A stretch of DNA of 23,840 nt from Paratrimastix pyriformis (Eukaryota > Preaxostyla > Paratrimastigidae), in the NCBI GenBank assembly GCA_027972325.1, contig JAPMOS010000364.1, positions 1-23,840 of the forward strand, written 5' to 3'. The translations under genes and the position numbers were made by a program. This document shows, piece after piece, positions 9,958 through 17,836 of this stretch; positions within the stretch are counted from its first letter, which is position 1; each line of letters opens with the position of its first letter. The notes beneath the pieces are model-generated. The model saw only the letters and a program-made list of their open reading frames with translations. It was not told the origin of the DNA and searched no databases.

Positions 9958-11475
9958 TCGATGGTCTCTTGGTCCTTGTTGCGGCGCCGCTCAATGTAGC
10001 CGTACTCGCGGTGCCGGTAGAACGCCACGGCCTCCTTGATTTGGCGCACCTCCGCGGCCGTCAGGTTGGCGAACTTGTCCGGCAGCTGGGCCATGTCGCC
10101 CAGTTGTTCGTACTCGGGGAGGTAGAGCGCCATCATCACAACCGGGCGTTGCTGGAAGACCGAAGAAACCGTGGCCGTGTTGTACAGGTGCACGGCGGGC
10201 TGCAGGAAGGGTTGCCACGGCAGCTCGCGGTTGGTGGCCGGCACGATACGCATCTTCATCACCCGGTTCTTGATCTTCTTGACGGCGTTCTCGGCCTTCC
10301 CATGAGACTGGGGGTAGTACGGCCTCGACCGGTGGTGCTCCATGTGGACCCCGGGCAGCAGGTTCTTGTTCCTGAGCGGGTTGATGACTGTGAAGAGCAA
10401 ATCCGAAACGCACAGAACAGACGCGATCCACTCGGCCACGCGCTGGTTGACGAACTCGGTCCCATTGTCGGTCACGATCCGGGTGGGGAGCAGATTGGGC
10501 TCGTCGCTGGTGAACACGACTGAGAAGGTCGGTCACCTCCTGCCCGGTGGCCTTCGTCTCCCATGTCGCGGCGGCCCACATGTAGCTCGTGAAGTGGTCC
10601 ACCAGGACGCAGAACGCGCGAGGCGGCTGGCAGCTCATCTCGAAGCCGCCGCAGTCGAGCTCGACCACCTCGAGGGGCCGGTTGACCACCAAGGCGTGGT
10701 ACTTGGGATGCTCGTACGTGGGCCGGACGCTCTGGCACTGGCCACACGTCCCGATGATGTCCCGCGCAAGCTGATCCACGCCATGAATGTAGAAGAGGCC
10801 CTTCGAGTAGGCAATCAGGGCATCTCGGTTGAGGTGCCCTGCTGGACATGCAAGCGCCGCAGCAAGCGCACACGGCGGGCAAGCGGGTAGATCACGGGCA
10901 GATGGGCCGATCGCGGATCTCGTGGTCGAAGCGGAGCCGCTGCAGAACTCCCCGCTCGACGCGGTACAACCCTTCATTGGCGTGTTTTAGACAGTTCGAC
11001 CGGTAACTGCGTGATCCTTCCCGAACTGGAAAAATGAGACAAAGGGGGCATTGATCATGACCCGAAAAACCAAAAACAGACGTTCGATCCCGGCAAGGAT
11101 TAGATGGATCCCCCGCGCCGTCCGGTCGTAGCTTCCATAATCAGCCACATCACCATCGTCTGCTGCTACATCAACCACGACGTCAATCTCGGCGGCTTCT
11201 GCGGGGTCCAGGTCTCCAAGGGCTGGCTCTTCGGCCTCCTCATGTGCCGCCTCGTCACCATCATCACCTCCGAAAATAACTCCTCCTCAGGAAGCGGTGG
11301 AGGGAGGTCGTCAACTTCGATTGGCTCCATATCAGAGGCGCCACAGGAGTGGCTATCACCCTGGTCATGCAGCCCGTCCAGCGAGCACTACTCCCGGTCC
11401 CAGACCCCTCCGGGTCCCGATCCCGCCCCGGTGGCTTGTTGTTCAATCGAGGCAATTTCTCGATGTATCGTGTTT
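9958..11475 (-). mobile_element. fossil Ty3-type DDE integrase (LTR-retrotransposon kin)
   Basis: On the minus strand a retroviral-type integrase can be recognised by its parts. There is an N-terminal His/Cys zinc-binding region (about 10733-10840, ending TCGQCQSVRP), a first catalytic Asp in VELDCGGF (about 10641-10667), a second in TDNGTEF (about 10455-10475), and the Glu in SHGKAENAV (about 10281-10310). Upstream (about 11100-11450) is an acidic linker. The copy is broken, with roughly two to four interruptions. It ends abruptly against the LINE (CA)n tail, so its C-terminus is missing here. No RT, protease or LTRs are visible. Ginger-type DNA transposons and domesticated integrases share this domain, so the exact element is uncertain. 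Confidence 0.75.
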
Positions 11476-11543
11476 CTTAGAAAAAAAACAAACCAAAAAA
11501 AAAAAAAATCAGGATCGAAAAGAGGGATTGTATTACAAGTTAC
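11476..11543 (-). other. candidate intron or 3' boundary after the methyltransferase
   Basis: The methyltransferase frame meets TAA at 11542-11540, but this stop overlaps a donor-like GTAACT beginning at 11543. Downstream on the minus strand is a long T tract (about 11482-11508) and an acceptor-like CTAAG ending at 11476. Either the gene ends here, or this is a 68-bp intron and the transcript runs on toward the integrase region. The T tract is the longest homopolymer run in the window. Confidence 0.4.
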
Positions 11544-12719
11544 GGCAAGTCCTCGATTTCCTCGGGCTGAAGGTCCTCGCCCAAAGCATCCGGACTGAGC
11601 GGGTCCAGCAGCGGGTTGAGCTCGTCGGAAGGAGGAGGCCACTGATAAGGCTGATCATCGGGAGCGGGGATGAGGGGCCCTCTTGGTCGTCTTGAAGCTC
11701 GAAGGCCTGCTCTTGTTGTTGTTGCTCGGCGGTGGTGGTCTGCTCGGAGGCCTGCTCTTCTTGTTGAGGCGGGGCAGGTTCTTCTTGAGGGGGAGCAGAG
11801 GAAGATGCAGGTCCCATTCGTCGACAGGGGTGCAACGACGTTGCAAAGCTCCGTCTCGTGGGCTTCGAGGGGCAGGTATGCTTCGTCCTGCCGGTGCACC
11901 AGCACCGGAGGCACGTGGCCGATCATGAGGCTCTCCACTGCAGGCGCCCGGTCAATGAGATCAACGCGCGTTCCGGTGGCCTCTGCCGCCAAGAGAGCTG
12001 GCCCACAGCCGCAGAAGCAGTCCAACACAGGGCCCGGCCCTCCGTAGCGGCGGAAGAGGTAGACGTAAAGATCGGCCGGCTTGGCGAAGCGGGCCTGCCC
12101 CGCCTGGTGCCGCAGGTAGACCGCGTTGGTGCGCGGGTTGGCCCGGGCGTTCATCTCGGCCAACTTCGCACTCGGAGAAGGGCACAGTACATCCCAGCGC
12201 CAGTTGACGGGCCCCTCGTGGCCTCGCTGGAAGACCTCGATGGGCAGCTCCACCTCCTCAGGGCGGGGGCTCCCGGTGAGAGCGACGGCCGGGGTTGGCC
12301 TCCTCGAGGTAATCTGCGCGAAGAAGTGATGAAGAAGGACAAGTTAAAACCAATTGCGTGAAGGGAATGAATCACGGACTTCCCCAGATGGCACGAATTC
12401 GGTGATCGCTCACGAAATTGAAGCACTCGAGAGCCGGCGTCCATTGCTGGGACAAGTTGGCCTCGGTATCCATCACAATGATGGTACCATTGGGGGCAAT
12501 GAACGAGTCGAGGTACTGGGCCAGGGATCCGTAGTCCGGGGTGGGTCTGTCTCGAGGGTCGTCGGTAATGCCCCAGGGAGCATCCAACACGGCCAAGGTA
12601 TACAGTGTCTATTGAATGAAACGAGGATGTTAGTGGGGATCCAACAAGTTGGAAACTGCAGACACGGCCGGGATTATCCTTCGCGCGAAACAAGATCGCT
12701 TCGGCATCCCCGCAGTAGA
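11544..12719 (-). CDS. permuted DNA amino-methyltransferase (N6-adenine or N4-cytosine)
   Basis: After an intron (12663-12609, GTCTGC...AATAG with CACTAAC before the acceptor) the frame reads TLYTLAVLDAPWGITDDP. DAPW (about 12573-12584) is a variant of the catalytic [D/N/S]PPW/Y motif. It is followed by LAQYLDSFIAPNGTIIVMDT, a typical strand after the catalytic motif. Beyond a second intron (12379-12314) comes FAKPADLYVYLFRRYGGPG and then VLDCFCGCGPALLAAEATG (about 11979-12040), the SAM-binding FxGxG motif preceded by the KP-x-x-L helix. Catalytic motif before SAM motif is the circularly permuted, beta-class order. The tail is Gln/Glu/Pro-rich and ends acidic (EEIEDLP). Substrate base cannot be told from sequence; MT-A70-type enzymes are an alternative. 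Confidence 0.65.
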
Positions 12720-15700
12720 ACCGGGCCAAGGTTTTCCCATGAGGGATCGTGGCCCTCCGCGGGTGCGGAAAGCAGCTGGGGCCGGAACGAGGCGCAGCGG
12801 ACGCGGGCTTGGTGGTGGCCTGGGCGACTGACGCTGCTGCGGTGGCTTGGAGTGTTGTTGCTGGGCCTGGGCCGGGGGCTGGGGTTGAGGCTGAGCCGGC
12901 TGGGGCTGAGGCGACGGCTTGGCCTGCGGGCTGCGGCAGCCTGGGGGGCGGGCTGCGGCGGCTTGGCCTGGGGGCGGGCTGCGGCGGCTTGGGGGCGGGC
13001 TGCGGCGGCTTGGCCTGGCTGGCTCGGGGCTTGGCTTTGGGCTCGGGCTCGGGCACCGGTTTCGACGAAGGCTGGGCTTCCTCGGTGGCCGACTCCGGTG
13101 GGAGTGCGCAGGCCTTGACCTCATACTCGTCATCGGCCTCCGCCGCCTTGGCCTCGGCTTCGGAGGTCGGCTCGGCTTGGGAAAGAAGCGCCTTCAGGGT
13201 GGCCCGCTTGGCCGGCTCTGACTTCGGCGGCTCTGGGTGCTCGGAGGCGGCTTCCTCCCGGAGTGCCCGCCTTTCCTCACGTAGTTCCCGGTCGACGGTC
13301 TTCAGCATGCGCTTGCTGGCACGGGGATGTCGTGGTGGCCCATCTCCTCCCAGAGCCGGGCGTACGGGCAGTGCTCGGGCATCAGGTAGTCCTGCATTGC
13401 CGGTGGCAGTTGTGCCGCGCACCACCCCAGCCAGTAGCCGAGGACCAACTCGAACTCGGAGACGCCGGCCGTCCATGAAGGTGATCTCTTGGGGCATGTT
13501 GCCAACGTCCGTCTCGTTGAGGCGCTCGAACGGGCAGCCCAGCTCACCCAGCTCCTCGGAGAAGGCCGGGAGTCGAACCTTGCCCTTGCGGAATGGGAAG
13601 GGCCGCACGTTGAGGCAGTTCATGAAGGCAAAGGTCTCGGTCCGGACGAGATGGCACCGCAGGATCTCCCGGGCGGCCTCGTCGGGGGCAGGTAGAGGAC
13701 GGGGGTGGTCTCCGGCGGCCACCTCAGCTGCATCGTGGGCCTCGAGCAGCATGAAGGTCTGCTCGGCCTGCCGAATGGGCTTCTTGAGATCGGCCGCTGC
13801 AGTAGAGGTGGCCTCAGAACCACTGAACGACCCCTCCAACATGGCGCGAGCAAGCCACCGATTCATCTCCGCATCCCTGGCCTGGCGGGCAGGACGTGTG
13901 AGCGGCAGCGTGGAAATGGTTGGTGCATGCGGACCTCAAAGATGCGCCACAGGTTCGTGGCTGACGGCTGTCGCTCAACCGGGAGCTGGGAGGGGCACAC
14001 AGCATCTCCAGGAGAAGCACTCCAGAATCTTCACAAGCTTGGCCGGGGCGTCTTCGCCTTTGGGGAAGTGCAGCTCCTTGAGGGCGGGTTCCAAATGTGT
14101 GGCAAAGTCAGGATCCTCACGGATGTAGCGCTTGGGGGCCTGATAAGGGCGGGGAGGTGGGGTGATGATAATCAATAGACGGGAGACGACAGACTTGGAG
14201 GGATGCACGCTTGAGGTTCAGCAGGACGTCGAAGGTGCTGCTTCCAAACCGCGCGTCGTGAGTAAGCAGGTTGACCCGATGTTGCAGCTCGAGCATGGCC
14301 TCCGGATCGAGAGTGTTGTAAACGGCCACGTCGATGTAGTCCTCCTTCAGGTGCTGTGCAGGGGAAGAGGTGCGTTGTTATGAGGGCGGAGACAACGTGC
14401 AAGAGACCTGCCGGATCTGGGGGTGTAGCTTGTTGAGCTTCTCCACCCTTTGGCGAAGCTCGGTCCGCTGTTCTGCGGTGATCTCGGGCGGCAACTCGGA
14501 GACCCGGCGCGGGTCCACGATGATGCGCGCAACCTGGAACCTAGGGGCACGATTAGAGGCCGATCCACCAAAAAGAGCATTGTCAGACCGGTGCGAGCCG
14601 TCGACCACCTGGTATCGAGCCTCGTCCAGGGCCGACGTTTGGACGATTATGCTGAACAGAACGGCCGCTCCCAGCTTCTCGAACCATTCCACAATTGCTC
14701 CGAGGCGCTCGTAGGCAAGGGGCCGGGCGAGGCTCGGGCAGGGGTCGATGGAGCTCAGCAGCACATGGGCCCTCTTGCCGTGGCACTTTTCCGACAGAGA
14801 GATCGAAGAGCCCCCTAACAACCCGAACAAAGCGAAAGGAATGTGCAGTCAGTAACTTGTTCAAAAAGGAAACGATGAAAACAGGTCACGAGTGGTGGGA
14901 GGAGGCAGGGTGGCGCGCAAGGTACGCATTGACGATATCAACGACGGACTGCATTACTTGGCGAGCGGGGTGGGAGGAGGGAGGGTGGCGCGCAAGGTAC
15001 GCATTGACGAGATCAACGACGGACTGCAGTACTTGGCGAGCGGCCTCCGGGAGAAGTCGTCCGGGTCGGTCGGCCGGGCCCGCTTGCGCTCGGCCTTCGC
15101 CTTGGGTTCGGGGCACGGCCGCCCTCGTCCGACGACGAGGAGAGATCTCCACTGGGGCCGGGTGCTTGTGCCGGTGCCGCGGCCTGGCGTCCTCCTGGGG
15201 CGTCGTCCGAGCCCTTCGCCTCCGCAGCCTCCTTGGCCTCATGAGGCGGCCCAGGCTTCCGGCGGGCCGGTGGCGGGGGCCGGGGCCGCGGCCTTCGCCT
15301 CCTTGGCGGCCTCCTTCTTGGACTTGGCGGCCACCGGGGCCGCCTTCTTGCCTTCTTCGGGGCCTCGCGATCCTTCTTGGGCTTGGCGGCCGCCGGGGCC
15401 GCCTTCTTGGGCTTGGGCGGGCTCGGCACATCATCGTCGTCCAGGATTCTGAAATCCAAAAAGAATCAGCTGGGAAAGGCCAGAACCCGCTCCGACAGAC
15501 GGCCGAGCGGTTCCCTTGTCCTTGTGCTCGACGGCGCCAGAGGCGGGCGTCGTCGGACGGGGTCGGGGCGGTCGGGGGCCTTCGGGGCGGTAGGGGTCGG
15601 GGCAGGGGCGCTCCTGGTGCGGTGTGCGTGGCGGCGGGGCGGGAGACCTAACAAAGAACGAATTTAGCACCGAGCCGGAGGTGCGATGCAAATACGGACG

Positions 15701-16044
15701 AGGGCTCCTCGCGTTCGGGCTCGTCCTCCTCCCCACCGATGTCGAGGAGGAGGTCTTTACCGGCGGAATCAGGTGAGGACGGCCGGAAAAGGCCGTCAAA
15801 AGTCTGTCGAATCAGCTCGAGATGGTAGGGCGTCATGAGCCCCGCGCCCAACGGCTGGGTGAGGGAGGAGAGGCGTCGACGGAAGCTATGACAACAAGTT
15901 TCGGGAAAACGAGGGAGCGAGTAAAACAAACCAATTGATCGCCTGGTAACCCTCGGCCCATTTCGGGGTCCTGGCCGATCGCACCCTCGCAATACTCAAT
16001 GGCTTCTTGGGGGTGTGGAACTGGTTCCAATCGATCGAGTTCAT
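11544..16044 (-). CDS. multi-exon ParB-domain / DNA methyltransferase protein
   Basis: A long minus-strand gene can be followed from a Met codon at 16044-16042 to 11544 through short introns. Proposed introns: 15927-15855, 15695-15648, 14889-14815 (phase uncertain), 14588-14541, 14407-14354, 14194-14140, 14034-13986, 13934-13882, 12663-12609 and 12379-12314. Several join neighbouring open frames exactly in phase 0. Domain order: a short N-terminal exon, a Lys/Ala/Pro-rich low-complexity region, a ParB/Srx-like domain, an uncharacterised helical part, a Pro/Gln/Ala linker, and a permuted amino-methyltransferase. A few frame changes occur in low-complexity tracts; they may be decay or assembly error, so whether the gene is functional is open. 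The start could lie further upstream, since an AG acceptor-like site directly precedes the ATG. Product inferred to bind and methylate DNA. Confidence 0.6.
12720..13300 (-). CDS. Pro/Ala/Gln-rich linker before the methyltransferase
   Basis: The minus strand first encodes charged helix (KRMLKTVDRELREERRALRE), then repeated AKPPQPAPKPP-type motifs and a Gln/Pro-rich stretch. Plus-strand DNA shows matching tandem repeats of a ggcttggcctgg / gggcgggctgcggcg type between about 12920 and 13020. Two frames are open through the repeat, so the exact sequence is uncertain. It is almost certainly disordered and separates the methyltransferase from the N-terminal domains. Confidence 0.45.
13300..14353 (-). 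CDS. uncharacterised middle region of the ParB-MTase gene
   Basis: Exons 14353-14195 (53 codons, starting HLKEDYIDVAVYNTLDPEA), 14139-14035 (35 codons, APKRYIREDPDFATHLEP), 13985-13935 (17 codons, LPVERQPSATNLWRIFE) and from 13881 (ARDAEMNRWLARAMLEG) join in phase 0 through introns of 55, 49 and 53 bp. The product looks globular and helical, with later blocks such as KVRLPAFSEELGELGCPF and GYWLGWCAAQLPPAMQDYL. I recognise no family. By position it lies between the DNA-partition-like and methyltransferase domains and may supply DNA recognition. Confidence 0.5.
14408..14814 (-). CDS. ParB/Srx-like N-terminal domain
   Basis: The translation contains HVLLSSIDPCPSLARPL, then a helix ending EWFEKLGAAVLFSIIVQT, then ARYQVVDGSHR. 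This follows the ParB plan: a first strand and I-x-P segment, a helix, 'G...I.V', then the signature 'Y.VVDG.HR' corresponding to ParB box II. A 48-bp intron (14588-14541, GTCTGA...CCTAG with CTAAT before the acceptor) interrupts the box just after the His; removing it keeps the Arg and the frame and leads into FQVARIIVD, the expected next strand. Known relatives bind CTP and DNA (partition ParB, Noc) or act as nucleases. No ParB helix-turn-helix is recognised after it. Confidence 0.6.
14890..15647 (-). CDS. Lys/Ala/Pro-rich low-complexity segment of the ParB-MTase gene
   Basis: Downstream of the 48-bp intron the minus strand reads as Pro/Arg/Thr-rich, then as Lys/Ala/Pro-rich repeats resembling histone-H1 tails (PKPKKAAPAAAKPKKD near 15400), then an acidic SSSSDEGG patch. 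More than one frame is open, and the best-looking frame changes in the repeat tracts, so boundaries are uncertain. The segment ends in a 25-residue tandem duplication. It is probably a disordered, basic, DNA-associating region; a short intron ending TTTCAG near 15448 is possible. Confidence 0.4.
14896..15045 (-). repeat. 75-bp tandem duplication (25 residues, in frame)
   Basis: Two adjacent 75-bp units (14896-14970 and 14971-15045) differ at only a few positions. On the minus strand they encode ARQVLQSVVDLVNAYLARHP and ARQVMQSVVDIVNAYLARHP, each with a five-residue Ser/His tail. The length is a multiple of three and the differences are conservative (L/M, L/I, P/A), which supports this frame as coding. 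Confidence 0.8.
15696..16044 (-). CDS. N-terminal exons of the ParB-MTase gene
   Basis: Exon 16044-15928 is 39 codons beginning MNSIDWNQFHTPKKPLSI. A 73-bp intron starting GTTTTA and ending CCCAG follows, then exon 15854-15696 (53 codons, containing MTPYHLELIRQTFDGLF and an acidic EEDEPEREEPSS end). The next intron, 15695-15648, is 48 bp (GTATTT...TTGTTAG). Phases agree across the first junction. No domain is recognised; the second exon looks like a short amphipathic helix followed by an acidic tail. Confidence 0.55.
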
Positions 16045-16113
16045 CTGAAAACGGCAAAAGGCGCGTTAACAAAGGTTAGAACCCGGGGTAAGGTCCACCT
16101 CGCGAGTTGAATG
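16045..16113 (-). promoter_or_regulatory. spacer between ParB-MTase gene and satellite array
   Basis: Only about 70 bp separate the proposed ATG from the first satellite copy. The minus strand shows TTTTGCCGTTTTCAG immediately before the ATG, which reads as a splice acceptor, and TCTAACCTTTGTTAAC upstream, with a CTAAC-like branch site. An upstream exon inside or beyond the array is therefore possible; otherwise this is the 5' leader. Confidence 0.35.
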
Positions 16114-17782
16114 AGAACACCACCACCTCGAAAAATTCGATGTCAAAACACCACCTCGAAAAATTCGATTTCTATTGAAAATCCATACCGCCGGTATGGA
16201 TTTTAGTACCCCCGACAAACATCGCGATACCGGTTCTGATGCTGCAAATCGATGAGTTACACCAAAAAAACACTTGGGATGATGTCAGAACACCACCTCG
16301 AAAAATTCGATTTCTATTGAAAATCCATACCGCCGGTATGGATTTTAGTACCCCCGACAAACATCGCGATACCGGTTCTGATGATGCAAATCGATGTGTT
16401 TCATCGAAAAAACACTTGGGATGATGTCGGAACACCACCTCGAAAAATTCGATTTCTATTGAAAATCCATACCGCCGGTATGGATTTTAGTACCCCCGAC
16501 AAACATCGCGATACCGGTTCTGATGATGCAAATCGATGAGTTTCATCGAAAAACACTTGGGATGATGTCGGAACACCACCTCGAAAAATTCGATTTCTAT
16601 TGAAAATCCATACCGCCGGTATGGATTTTAGTACCCCCGACAAACATCGCGATACCGGTTCTGATGATGCAAATCGATGTGTTTCATCGAAAAAACACTT
16701 GGGATGATGTCGGAACACCACCTCGAAAAATTCGATTTCTATTGAAAATCCATACCGCCGGTATGGATTTTAGTACCCCCGACAAACATCGCGATACCGG
16801 TTCTGATGATGCAAATCGATGTGTTTCATCGAAAAAACACTTGGGATGATGTCAGAACACCACCTCGAAAAATTCGATTTCTATTGAAAATCCATACCGC
16901 CGGTATGGATTTTAGTACCCCCGACAAACATCGCGATACGGGTTCTGATGATGCAAATCGATGAGTTACACCAAAAAAACACTTGGGATGATGTCGGAAC
17001 ACCACCTCGAAAAATTCGATTTCTATTGAAAATCCATACCGCCGGTATGGATTTTAGTACCCCCGACAAACATCGCGATACCGGTTCTGATGATGTAAAT
17101 CGATGAGTTTCATCGAAAATTCACTTGGGATGATGTCAGAACACCACCTCGAAAAATTCGATTTCTATTGAAAATCCATACCGCCGGTATGGATTTTAGT
17201 ACCCCCGACAAACATCGCGATACCGGTTCTGATGATGCAAATCGATGAGTTTCATCGAAAAAACACTTGGGATGATGTCGGAACACCACCTCGAAAAATT
17301 CGATTTCTATTGAAAATCCATACCGCCGGTATGGATTTTAGTACCCCCGACAAACATCGCGATACCGGTTCTGATGATGTAAATCGATGAGTTTCATCGA
17401 AAAAACACTTGGGATGATGTCGGAACACCACCTCGAAAAATTCGATTTCTATTGAAAATCCATACCGCCGGTATGGATTTTAGTACCCCCGACAAACATC
17501 GTGATACCGGTTCTGATGATGCAAATCGATGAGTTTCATCGAAAAACACTTGGGATGATGTCAGAACACCACCTCGAAAAATTCGATTTCTATTGAAAAT
17601 CCATACCGCCGGTATGGATTTTAGTACCCCCGACAAACATCGCGATACCGGTTCTGATGATGTAAATCGATGAGTTTCATCGAAAAAACACTTGGGATGA
17701 TGTCGGAACACCACCTCGAAAAATTCGATTTCTATTGAAAATCCATACCGCCGGTATGGATTTTAGTACCCCCGACAAACAT
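16114..17782. repeat. 142-bp satellite array, 12 copies, palindrome-rich
   Basis: The centre of a palindrome (ccggtatgg) recurs at 16191, 16333, 16475, 16616, 16758, 16900, 17042, 17184, 17326, 17468, 17609 and 17751: spacing 142 bp, twice 141. A partial copy leads in and the last copy is cut at 17782. Each unit has a perfect inverted repeat, aaaatccatacc-gcc-ggtatggatttt, plus tcgaaaaattcga and, in most copies, cgatga-gtt-tcatcg, and palindromic words atcgcgat and accggt. Copies are almost identical; two variants of the last hairpin exist, one (gagttacaccaaaa) in copies 1 and 6. The array begins and ends sharply between two divergent genes. Confidence 0.97.
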
Positions 17783-17836
17783 TTGATGGTTTAGTGGCTC
17801 TAACCTTGGGTAATAGCCACACTTGATCCCGCCAAA
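17783..17836 (+). promoter_or_regulatory. 5' leader of plus-strand gene copy 1
   Basis: Between the array and the ATG lies gtggct-ctaaccttgggtaat-agccac (17794-17820), a 6-bp inverted repeat. Its right half gggtaatagccac is the reverse complement of a motif found at 19900 and, with one change, at 20119. The word ccgccaaaatg at the start codon is shared with copy 2 at 20153-20163, which supports both start choices. Confidence 0.5.

Noticed and set aside
11482-11508. Poly(A) run as the tail of a plus-strand retroposon
   Set aside because: No retroposon body or target duplication was seen to its left; on the minus strand it serves better as the pyrimidine tract of a candidate intron or a 3' flank.
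12749-14128. 459-codon plus-strand open frame
   Set aside because: It is antisense to the spliced minus-strand ParB-MTase gene, whose domains and introns are clear; the plus frame is Gly/Ala/Ser low-complexity.
16172-17714. Open frames of about 60-106 codons across the satellite, with repeated protein text
   Set aside because: They are by-products of a 142-bp non-multiple-of-three tandem repeat on either strand.
16114-17782. CRISPR-like array
   Set aside because: The whole 142-bp unit is repeated with no variable spacers, and the context is eukaryotic; it is a satellite.
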